A stretch of DNA of 28,449 bases, taken from Reclinomonas americana ATCC 50394. Lineage: Eukaryota; Jakobida; Jakobea; Jakobida. The DNA is taken from assembly GCA_048213135.1 (NCBI GenBank), contig PS015247.1:1-28449 (forward strand), read 5' to 3'. Made by a program: the position numbers and the translations under genes. The notes under the pieces are model-generated. The model was not told the DNA's origin, did not search any database, and saw nothing but the letters and a program-made list of their open reading frames with translations. Shown here one piece after another: positions 1 through 11,187 of the stretch (its first letter is position 1; every line of letters begins with the position of its first letter).

Positions 1-3000
1 CTCCAGCTGCGCATTTTTGTCTCCCCAGTAAGAACACACACGCAGCCGCTCTGCCTCGAACAGATGGACGCAACTCGAGGATCGCACATCTGTGCGGCGT
101 ACACGTACAGCGCACGCGCACGATCGATTTCGCCCAGCTTGCGTTCCAAATCGGCGTACTTGATGCACATGTCCTTGGCCCACCGGTCCGGAAGAGTGCT
201 GATGGCCTTTTCGTAGATTTGCCTTGTCTTGGTGATGGTGAAGAATTCTTGCGCTCGCGTGACGTACACTTGGAAGACCTGCGACGAAGAGAGAGAGAGA
301 GAGTGAGCTCCTCCGCTTCGCGAATCCCCGCATCGATAAGACGACGCACATCATACTTCTGGCCCTCCGGCACGACCTCCGCTGCTCGCTCGTACACCGC
401 CATGGCCCTCTTCAGCATGCCATGTTGCTCCTCGTACGCAGCATACATCAGATATATTGGCTTGGCCTGCACGCAAAAACAATGAGCGGACATATGCTGC
501 GCGAGATGATCGACCAACTACCGCTGCGACGCACCTGATCTGGTGGTACTGAACCGCAGCACTCCTCAAACAGGTCGCGCGCTCGTTCCAGCTTGTCGCC
601 GCCGAACCGTTCCACAAACCGCGTCAGGTACGTCGTCCACAGATCCCTGACCTGCGGCCACTTGAACATGTTGCCACCACGCTCATACACCTGCGCGACG
701 AACGAGAAACAACAGTATGTGAGCAGCAATCAGACTGCAAGCAGCGAGTGCAGCACGCAGCCGGACCTTGAACGCATCCTCAAAGTGGCTGTTCTCCTCC
801 AGGAAAGCGGCGTAGTTGAGAATGATTTGCGGTGTGGCCACCTTCAGATCGAGCACACGCTCGTATGCAGCCTTGGCGCTGGCAAACGTGCCGAGACTCT
901 CCTCCAGATCCACGTAGAGCGCCCACAGACGCACAGACTTGTACAATCGCTGCTGTGTGGACACCTGGTCGTCATGAATGGAGCGCGCTCGCTTCGACGG
1001 CAACGCAGTGGCGCGGGCGAGCAACGCCAGCGCACGGTGGTGGCAGCTGTACGCGCGCAAGGCGGCATCAGCATCACTTGTCGCCAGAGAGAGAGAGAGG
1101 GAGAGAGAAAGGAAGAAGGCGCAACTTGTGACGAATCTCCAGCTCGGCGTACTCGCACCAGATGGCGGCCAAATCATCGACATTGCGGAAATTGACTCGG
1201 GTGGCCTCCTCCAGGATGCGACGCGCACGGTCCACGTCGCCCAGTTTCTCATAGTGCTTGGCGTACTCGGCCCACAGAGTGAACAGACGGCCCACGGCCT
1301 TTTGAGGATCTACCGTGTGCACGCCCTGTTCGAGTGCCTCGCCAGCCTGCATCACAGAGCAGAGTGTCGGGAACGCAAACCGGGTCGGGACGTGAAGCAA
1401 TGCGATCGATCGTACCTTGTCCGAGTCCTCCTTGAGCAGATTCGCGCGGTTGATCCACTCGGTGACATCGTTTGGATTTTGCCGCAGGTACACCGAATTC
1501 AACAACAGCGGTCGTCGCTCGAGCAAGTGCTCCAGCCGGGCCGAGTGCAGCTCCACATCGTCGCGATCGGTGAAGCCATCCTCACCAAACAAACACGCAT
1601 CCTCCACAGCCACCGAGAGAATCGCCTCGCCACCCTGTGCAACACCCACCGCGCGGGCGAATTGAGTCACCATGCTCACGACATGTACGAGCTCAGGGTG
1701 ACCAACCTCCTCGTCGCCAATCGCCTCCAGCTTGATGGTCAGCAAGTTCTCCTCAAACTGCGCATACGCATCAAAGACCTGACCAAAGTCGCGCACAGTC
1801 ATCACCGTCGCCATGGCCTCCTCGTACACATCGCGAGCCTTCTCAAAGTGCGCCACACGCGTAAAATAGTCGGCGAGTCCACACCACAAGTCGCCCGTCT
1901 CGTCGGTGAACTTGGCGATACCCGATCGAATAATGCGCTCCACATCCAGCGTCGAGTCCTGTGTGCGTGTGTGTATGTGCGTGCGTGTGCCACATGAGTA
2001 CCGCACGTTGATGCACAGTCGTTTGTTTCGTGAGCCCCTCTCTCACCTTTTGCGGCTTGGTGCAAATGAGTTCGCACAGCTCCATCCACAGCGCGTGCTT
2101 GGTCTTGTTGNNNNNNNNNNNNNNNNNNNNNNNNNNNNNNNNNNNNNNNNNNNNNNNNNNNNNNNNNNNNNNNNNNNNNNNNNNNNNNNNNNNNNNNNNN
2201 NNNNNNNNNNNNNNNNNNNNNTATCTGCAGGATCGCCTGCGTGCCGTGCGCGGCAAGTGCATTCTGGACCCGGCCTTCGAGCAAGTCAATGTGCTGTTCG
2301 AGCGGGCGCTGATCACGCTGCACAAGATGCCACGCATCTGGCTCGAGTACGTCGACTTTCTGATCGAGCAGGGCAAGATCACGCAGACGCGACGAGTTCT
2401 CGATCGTGCACTCAAGTGAGTCTGACGCCTCGCGCGTGCGCGCGCCTCATTCTTCTTCTTGCATCTCAACACACTCTGGCTGGCGTACAGGGCACTGCCG
2501 ATTACGCAGCACGAGCGGGTGTGGGAGGTGTACAAGAAGTTCATCAGGCAGCGATTCGTGCCGGCGGAGACGGGCGTGCGTGTCTTCCGGCGGTATCTGA
2601 TGCTGGAGCCGTCGCATGCGGAGGAGTACATTGAGTACCTGAAGGACCACCACTACATTGACGAGGCGGCGCGCGAGCTGATCAAGGTCATTGACGACGA
2701 GCAGTTCGTCAGTGTGCANNNNNNNNNNNNNNNNNNNNNNNNNNNNNNNNNNNNNNNNNNNNNNNNNNNNNNNNNNNNNNNNNNNNNNNNNNNNNNNNNN
2801 NNNNNNNNNNNNNNNNNNNNNNNNNNNNNNNNNNNNNNNNNNNNNNNNNNNNNNNNNNNNNNNNNNNNNNNNNNNNNNNNNNNNNNNNNNNNNNNNNNNN
2901 NNNNNNNNNNNNNNNNNNNNNNNNNNNNNNNNNNNNNNNNNNNNNNNNNNNNNNNNNNNNNNNNNNNNNNNNNNNNNNNCGCAAACCAGATCTTGTACGA

Positions 3001-3353
3001 TCCCGGGATCGTCCTCAGTGCGCGCTCAAAGAGGAACAGGCGAACGCGCTCACTGCTGTTGCGCTTGGACTCGATGTAACTGTGTGCGAGAGACATGAGT
3101 GATTGATTGAGCGATGCATGCACGACGCGACTCAACTTGAACCAGTTGCGCGTGACATAGGGGTTGCGCTGGATGCCATCCTCGAACTCCAAGTCTGGAG
3201 ACAGGGCGGGGAGGGGAGGGAGGGAAGGTGAGAGAAATGCCCAAGTGTGACATGGCCACTGACTGACACGCGCAGTTGTCTCCATGTGTGCATTGTGAGT
3301 GAGAGTGAGTGCGCACCATCTTCGTTGGAGATGAGACCCTCGGGAATGTCCAT
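1..3353 (-). CDS. SYF1: Pre-mRNA splicing factor SYF1/XAB2 (HAT/TPR repeats), 3' end outside window
   Basis: Spliceosome-associated scaffold of the Prp19-related complex, built from HAT repeats and acting in the nucleus. The ATG is at 3353. Minus-strand exons: 3353-3317, 3194-3137, 3079-2980, then after the inverted contig 2110-2047, 1958-1416, 1346-1126, 1076-767, 690-535, 466-350 and 279-75; a donor follows at 74 and the rest lies beyond base 1. Family landmarks run in order: NPYVTRNWF, TIPGSYKIW, RRPLLLNSVYLRQNP, VNFRNVDDLA, LEESLGTFASAKAAYERV, ATPQIILNYAAFLEE, FKWPQVRDLWTTYLTRF and KLGEIDRARALY. About 744 residues are visible against roughly 855 in human XAB2. Residues between TIPGSYKIWFA and the exon at 2110 are encoded on the opposite strand at 2222-2718. 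Identity is secure; the C-terminus is missing. Confidence 0.95.
2111..2221. other. Assembly gap (111 N)
   Basis: Run of N between SYF1 contigs. Reading-frame arithmetic suggests the true gap here is about zero once the neighbouring contig is flipped. Confidence 0.99.
2222..2718 (+). other. SYF1: Inverted contig carrying two internal SYF1 exons
   Basis: This piece lies between two N runs and encodes SYF1 on the plus strand, opposite to the rest of the gene. Exons are 2222-2415 and 2491-2718, joined by a GTGAGT...CAG intron. Visible family motifs are ALITLHKMPRIWLEYVDFL, ALPITQHERVW and AEEYIEYLKDHHYIDEAA. Once reverse-complemented it fits between the minus exons ending at 2980 and starting at 2110. 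Reading frame is kept at both ends with no missing base, and the residue count at both junctions equals that of human XAB2 as I know it. A scaffolding orientation error is much likelier than a real inversion. Confidence 0.92.
2719..2979. other. Assembly gap (261 N)
   Basis: Run of N inside SYF1. The exon at 2980 ends on a complete codon and the flipped contig starts on a complete codon, so little or no sequence need be missing. Confidence 0.99.
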
Positions 3354-3967
3354 CGCGTCGACCTGATGTGCGTGGCGGGGAGGGCGGGCGGGTGACAGTG
3401 AGCGGTGGGGACACGAGGACGAGCGACTTGAATTCATTTTTCTCATGGTGTGTGGTGTGCATGTGCGTGTGTTGTGTGATTGCCAGAATTCCGCGCGGGA
3501 GGGGAGGGGGTAGTGGAGGGAGGGGAGGCACGCACGCAGCAGACACGCACGGAACATGATCACCATCACGCACAACTTGCACGCACGACGACGACGACGA
3601 CGACGATACACCACTGCCACGACACACCAAACAAAACACAATCAACACGACAACATCACGCACACGCACGCACGCACGCACGCACTCACACAAGTGGCAC
3701 ACACTTACACACACGAGCGCACTCACGATGCACGAAACATATCGCAACACAGGCAACAACACATTGTTGTCCGCCCCCCCACGGGCCAGCACAAGGCGGA
3801 CAGCGCGAAGACACGCGCTAATACAGATACACACGGAACGCGTCCTCACCTCAACAAGCAAAACAAGTCCAAGCCAGCCGTCAAAACTCGCAAACGCCAA
3901 ACAAATTTCCGATTAATTTCCCTTATGTTGTTGTTGTTGTTGTTTTGTTGCTGTGCGCTGGTGCCCC
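3354..3967. promoter_or_regulatory. Intergenic region: SYF1 promoter side and CELF 3' end
   Basis: About 610 bp between two minus-strand genes, so it should hold the CELF 3' UTR and poly(A) signals and the SYF1 promoter. I see no coding exon supported by conservation. It contains simple repeats: an (ACG)n run near 3585-3606, a (CGCA)n run near 3658-3684, a C7 run near 3774-3780 and a (TTG)n run near 3927-3943. No convincing TATA box was found. Confidence 0.5.
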
Positions 3968-5679
3968 TCAGTACGGCCGTTGCTGCTTGAGCTGCACCTT
4001 CAGGCGCTTGTTGCCGATCTGGAAGCCATTCATGCCAGAGATGGCATTCTGCGCCGAGTAGGGGTTGTCGTAGCTGACAAAGCCTGCAGTGTGCACGGTG
4101 AGTGCAAGGGAGGAACGTGGCGGCATCGTGCATGCACACACGCACCGAAACCCTTGCTCTGGCCAGTCATCTTGTCGGCAAAGACCTTGGCAGACACCAC
4201 GTTGCCGAACGGCGCAAAGATGGCCGCCAAGTCCGCGTCAGTGAAATACGACGGCAGGTGATAGATGAAGAGATTGGCACCCGGTGGTCCCGAGGCTACG
4301 GAAACCACACAAGTGAGTACGTGTCACCGACACGTGTTAATACAGATATAGGACACCCTCACCGGCACCCGTACCACGAGGCGCGCCACCCTGTGCTCCC
4401 CCCATCATTCCCATGCCAGCAGCTGCGGCTCCGTACGCGGCGTACGGATCCAGCGGAGCTGCCGCGCCGTACGACTGCATGCCAGCGTCAGATAGAGGGA
4501 AAGGGAAGCGACGGACTGCCACATGCGTGTGCGCGCTCGCAACTCCTTGCATGCCCATCATGGGATTCATGAGACCGCCACCGCCGTACATGCCCATCAT
4601 GCCGGGGCCCATGCCACCGACACCAGCGCCCATGCCGACCATGCCACCCGCACCCATCATGTGCGGCGCCATCATCATCGGGTTGTGCTGCTGCTGCTGT
4701 TGTTGCTGCGCGCGAACCAGTCGACCCTTGCTCTCCGCAAACTTGACCACCATGGTCGTCATCGCACCCTAGTTGTTGTCGGACAGTGGTGAGGAGGAGA
4801 GAGGGATTCACATATGCGCGCCGCCGGCACCAACCTCCATCTTGTACTGGCCATTCAGCGTCGAGATGGCCAACTCGGCCTCCTCGCGAGTGTTGAATCT
4901 CACAAACGCAGCACCTGCCCAATAAACAGACACAGACATAAACAACGAGACACGGTGCTGGAGCAATCTAGGGAGACCGTGAGGAGACAGACCCTTGGAT
5001 GATCCGTCGGGCGCGCGGTGCAGCGACACCTCCTGCACGCTGCCAAACTGTGAAAACAGCATGCGCACATCGTCCTCGGTGGCCGATCGCGGCAGCATGC
5101 CCACAAACAACTTGTGCTCCAGTCGCTCCAACTCGCCATCGGCGTACTTGACCTGCACCGGGTGCGGCATCTATCCCCCACAACAGCGGCAACGAGGTGA
5201 GGAGGAGAGCGATAGAGTAGCGATTGAGGACCGACCACACGAAACTCCCGCAAAGATGTGCTTGTCATGCAGGCCAGCAATGCATGCATCGGCCGTGGCC
5301 TTGTTCAAAAACGTCACAAACGCACAGCCTGTTCCACCAGCACATGAGCACACGCACATACACCGACGCACACGCACAGGCTCCACGCGAATTCACCTCG
5401 AGTCTGCATCGTCGCGCGATCACGAATCAACGCCACCTCGTACACCTCTCCATACGGTCGCACCAGCTCCGTCAACTCCGTCTCGGTCGTGTTCTTCGGC
5501 AGCTGGCCCACAAACAGCTTCACTGTGCCAGTGGCGTCCTTCTTCTCCCCACCAGCACCAGCGGCCGCAGCTGATGATGATGATCCCTCTCCGCCTCCAT
5601 TGGTGACCGGAACCGCACCCGCGTCACTGCCCTGAGCGGTGGTGGAGGAAGTGGAGGTGTCGTCGCCGGGTGCAGACAT
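3968..5679 (-). CDS. CELF/Bruno-like RNA-binding protein with three RRMs
   Basis: Predicted regulator of splicing, translation or mRNA decay that binds GU-rich RNA. Eight exons: 5679-5397, 5328-5246, 5170-4993, 4914-4835, 4768-4544, 4474-4363, 4295-4146 and 4083-3968. They total 1227 nt (408 residues plus stop) with every phase closing. RRM1 (about 54-128) has RNP2 KLFVGQLP and RNP1-like GCAFVTF. RRM2 (about 142-210) has HKLFVGMLP and AAFVRF, ending in the CELF-type MVVKFAES. A linker carries Q7, then Met/Gly- and Ala-rich stretches. RRM3 (about 328-405) starts with [13 protein letters not shown] and contains [20 protein letters not shown], the hallmark of CELF RRM3, and the protein ends 13 residues after [13 protein letters not shown] begins. 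The divergent neighbour is the SF-assemblin gene, 541 bp away. Confidence 0.95.
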
Positions 5680-6220
5680 ACTGCGCGAGAGAGGGAAGAG
5701 AGTGAGGGACGCGGAAATGTCGGTCGTTGGCACACAAACGCGCAATGCACGCTTTCTCGCTCGTGTGATTGATGGATGGTGTGTGTGCAAGAGAGGGTGT
5801 GTGTGCAAGAGAGAGTGAGAGGGAGAGAGAGTGAGAGTGGCAGACGGACACTAAAAGTGTCAACATGAGATGCGACAAGAACACATGAAGGCGATGCAGG
5901 GATGCACGTGAGAGACTGGGAGAGACAGGTGCACGAGAGAGAGGAGAGTGTGTATGTGTGTGCGAGAGAGTGAGAGTGAGAGAGAGAGCAAACCCCAGAC
6001 GCGTGCTTGCATGCACCCAAAAACAGCACTCCATATGCCTTACCGCGTATTCTCTCACGCACTGCACACAAGCTGCACACACACACACGAGCAGCACACA
6101 AGCACGACCAGCCACACACCTTTCAGCAAACGCGATGATCAAAGTGTGATTTCACAATCCACCAAGCCAACCAAACTCAAGCGTAAGACACACACAGACC
6201 GGCACGCGCAAACCTCATCA
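5680..6220. promoter_or_regulatory. Divergent promoter region, CELF / SF-assemblin
   Basis: 541 bp between the start codons of two divergent genes. It is rich in GA/CT: interrupted GAGA runs span about 5805-5990, and a block of about 20 bp (GTGTGTGTGCAAGAGAG type) is tandemly duplicated near 5778-5816. No exon is supported here. GAGA-type tracts may help nucleosome exclusion, which is inference only. Confidence 0.45.
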
Positions 6221-7822
<1,602 letters not shown>

Positions 7823-8023
7823 GCGTCCATGCGCACGTTTTTGGCCGTGTATTCTTGTCGCTGGGAGATCACCTGCTCTCCTTGCGCCACCTTTTCGTCA
7901 CCCATGTCTCTTTCTGTGTAAAAGTACGCATTTTTCCAGCAACAACACTCTTCATGTTTTCACGTTTATATAGGGGGGAAGGAGGCGTGATGCTTACGCA
8001 CTCCTTTTTGCTTTCGCGTGTGT
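7823..8023. terminator. Convergent 3' intergenic region
   Basis: About 200 bp between the SF-assemblin stop (plus) and the prominin-like stop (minus). It is locally more AT-rich, with TTTATATAGG near 7966. Poly(A) sites for both genes should lie here, but I cannot point to a canonical AATAAA. Confidence 0.4.
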
Positions 8024-10660
8024 TCACACGGGGTACCGTGGCACGTGCGTGGCGCCGTAGGGCGGCGGTGGTGCACTGGGTGCGTAGCCAGCCGGTGGCT
8101 GTGCATGCAACGAGTCAGAGGCAGAGCCGAGAGAGAGAGAAGGGTCGCGGAGACGCAACTGGTGGTGCATTCTTGTGAGGAATTCCGTGAATTGGGTTGT
8201 AATAGTCGGTGAAGGGTCCGTGGGAACCACCAGACGCCGGATCGTTGATTGGTGGCGGCGCATACATGGCCATCGGGGCCACCGAGTCGTACGACGGCAT
8301 CTCGGCGGCGTGTATCAATCCCGATCGTTCGTCCTCCGGAACCTCGAGAATCACATCCTCCCACGGCTGGACAAAGGTGAGGACACGGAGGGTGGGAACA
8401 CAAAGTGCACGAGCATGAGAGGAACCTTGTAGCGCTTGTAGAGCACCGAGCCGAGGATGACCAGCACCGAGAAGACGACGCTGGCCGTCAAAAATGCACA
8501 CCACAAGGCCACCACGGCAAAGACAGCGCTCTTGCAGCCGTCCTCGTGCAGGCTGTACAAGCCGTCGGTGGCAAACGTGCAGTCGATGAGCGTCGTCAGT
8601 TGCGTCTGGCTGGCGGCGAGCGTGTTGCAGGCGGCGACGCCGGTGTCGACCTGCGTCTGGATCGCCGACGGCAGCGTCACGTGCCGATTGGCCAGATCTG
8701 ATTGGCGAAAGGTGAGTAGCGAGCGAGGGAGCAGGGGAGAGGGGAGTGTATCCACAGGTGGGGAGGACCTGTGGGAATGTTGGGGCACGTGGTGCGGGTG
8801 ATGGTGGTCGGTAGGTACTTGGGCACGAGCAGCCCATTCAACGCCTGCAACACGTTGGTGTAACCGGTGCCGATGGCAGGATTCACGCGATTGGCCACCT
8901 GCGTCTCCAGCTCGGACTGGCAGTCGGCCAGTTTGTCGATACCCTGCGGCGTGGATGTGAGCGATCGCAGGCATCTGCTGGTAACGGGAGGGCAAGGCAC
9001 GCACATCAAACAGCTTTTGTTGCAGGTCGCTCTGCGCGTTGTACTCCCACGGTGTGTTGATGTAGCCGGTGAGGAGATCGCACGAGTCGCCGCCTGGCAT
9101 AGAGGAGGACGGAAGGAAGGAGTGAGTGAGTGTGTGGTGAGCAGGGAGAGAGAGAGATCCGGGGACGCAAACCAGTGAGGGTGGCCGAGAAATAGACACC
9201 AGCCAGTAGCCACGCGATGAAGAGGAAGAAGAAACCGGCCCAGGTGACACTACACTGCTGGTAAGAACACCGGCCTGCATGCTCATGACAAGAATCGCCA
9301 CGCAACATGCCGAACAGCCACGGTTTGCGGAAAATCAATGCAAACACGGCCACCAAGAAAAACGCTCCATTCACACTAATCAGCGATGTCATGACAATGA
9401 ATCGAATGCGCTCGTACTTGCGCACATCTGGCGAGCGATCACCGTCAGTGACGGCCGGCGGAAGAGGGAGGGGAGAGGGGCAGACAGTAACAAAATACCT
9501 CGCGTGATATCGTGTGTCGTGGACACGGTGCTGTTCACATCGGCCTGCGCCTCTCGGATCAACGCAAAGTCGGACGGCGAAATGTACGTCGACAGCACGG
9601 GATCGCTCAGCGTGCTCACAATCGCGTTCATGCGGAGCGCTGCGACGGCAAAGGTGAGCAGCAAGCACCAGCAGTTGCACACACGTCAGTTGCACACAGA
9701 CGAGACGCAACACGTGGTGTCGGCAATGCCATCCGCAGTGGTGGCCATCGAGCCGACCTTGGTGTTCAGCTGCTGGTCATAGTAGAACGACACAACGACA
9801 GCCGCACTGCATGAGCCCACGATGCGATGAGTCGACGCGAAGGCGGACGATTCGAGCATAGGAGCGACGCAACGCCAAGAACAGCATGAGAATGAGGACC
9901 GTCACACCGGGGCACACGCGCTGGCCCTTGGTGTAGGGCACCATACGCGGCGGACTGCCACAGCAGCATCCATCCTGTGGCTCCCATCCACCACATCCTG
10001 CACACAACACCATACCATTGTCAGGCGATCGTTCCGAGTCTCACTGACCGTACGGGCACACCTCCACAACACCGCGCACAGCACGTGATAAAGCTCGCCG
10101 CTGGTGCACACAACAACCATCAATGAGACAGCACACGACATGGTGACCTTGCAACACTGCTGCACTGACCGACTCCGACCACCGCCAGCAGCACACAGTA
10201 GCCACCCCAGATGCCAATGCCCTGTGTGTATGTGCACTCATGAGTGTGCACTGAGAGGAGACAAGAGTAACACGACGACACACACACACACACCTGCCAG
10301 TAGTCACTGCTGCCGGGATCAAACTCGCTGCTCACGCGCTGCACCTTGGAGTTGATGCTGCGAACAAACACACACGAGTCAGTGAGCAGTCTGTGTGTGA
10401 GTGTGTGTGAGACACATGGGAAGAGTGAACCGAGGTACTCTTGTGATCCACTGATGATAGTCATTGTAGGTGTGATTGCCGCCGCGTTGTGCCGTGATCA
10501 ACACATGCGATTCGCGTCCTCGCAAGGGACTTGTGGCATCTCCTTCTGCTGCTGCTGCTGCTGCTGACAATGATGATGATAATGCGGTGGTTGTGGCAGC
10601 CACGCAGATGAGTACAGTGGCCAACACGACAAGTTGGAGAAGTGACGAGCGTGGTGTCAT
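8024..10660 (-). CDS. Five-pass membrane protein, prominin/tweety-like topology
   Basis: Thirteen exons in reading phase: 10660-10431, 10357-10294, 10221-10170, 10100-10062, 9997-9874, 9806-9712, 9639-9499, 9427-9173, 9093-9005, 8943-8769, 8697-8426, 8366-8160 and 8098-8024 (605 residues). A signal peptide (about 1-26) is followed by a poly-Ala stretch. TM1 (about 99-121) leads into a Cys-rich stretch (CCARCCGG, CCC). TM2 is near 154-176, TM3 near 257-278 and TM4 near 305-328. A Cys-bearing extracellular loop of about 150 residues precedes TM5 near 478-505. The cytosolic tail is Pro-rich with a PPxY motif (PPPPYG). Two large extracellular loops and five helices recall prominin and tweety proteins, and SSDYWQ before TM1 recalls plant proteins annotated as plasma-membrane fusion-like. 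The exon 1 donor is ambiguous (10438 or 10430). Family assignment is tentative. Confidence 0.6.
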
Positions 10661-11187
10661 GGCTCCCCTCTGAAATGCTCGTATTATATCGCGACGCGAC
10701 AATCGGTGCATGCAATGGACGGTCGAATTCGTGATCGTGAAGGTCGAAGGCTCGGTGAGGGTCGTTTCCTGGCAGGTGAGCTAGAATGTGCAGTGGTAGA
10801 TGTGGTTGTTGAGGAATAGAGCTTGGTGGCGAGACGAGCGGACCGAAGCAAAATAAATGCATTCGCATGGATTTCTGAAAACCGAACCGCGACGTTCGAT
10901 ACGAAAAGCAGATCGCAGGCCACATTTCGCCGTCTGTTTTCACTGCAGCTTCAACATTCAGATGGCCGACTTAACGGTACGAACCTCAGCGTCCTGACTC
11001 GGTTGGATCGACTTGTCGTGAAGTGCATGTCGACGCTTTCGCCCTCGGAACAACGCAAGCCACCGCAATCCGGCTGCTGCCAGCATGCGCAGGTGGTGGA
11101 CCTTGTTCCTTACACGATTACGTTCTCCTCGAAGCACCACGCGCATGCGCGCAGCCTGCAGCTTCCGCGTCCTGCATCCCCCTTGTG
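10661..11187. promoter_or_regulatory. Divergent promoter region, prominin-like / ARM-TPR genes
   Basis: 527 bp between two divergent start codons. I see no microsatellite longer than a few units and no conserved coding signal. Inr or TATA elements cannot be assigned from sequence alone. Confidence 0.4.

Noticed and set aside
978-1997. Long plus-strand open frame antisense to SYF1
   Set aside because: It crosses real SYF1 exons and introns on the other strand. The minus-strand reading has clear HAT-repeat conservation, while this frame shows only low-complexity and Arg/His-rich sequence.
2222-2718. A separate plus-strand SYF1 paralogue or true genomic inversion
   Set aside because: The residues are exactly those missing from the minus-strand gene, and both ends keep frame after flipping, which a duplicate or an old inversion would not do. 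N runs at both borders point to scaffolding.
3480-3990. Possible small His/Thr-rich gene between SYF1 and CELF
   Set aside because: The frame arises from CGCA, ACG and CACA simple repeats. There is no conserved motif or splice-consistent extension.
11023-11187. Extension of the ARM-TPR protein upstream of 11188
   Set aside because: The open frame continues upstream in places but has no helical-repeat character. The ATG at 11188 is the first that gives a clean phase into the exon at 11354, so a longer N-terminus is not supported.
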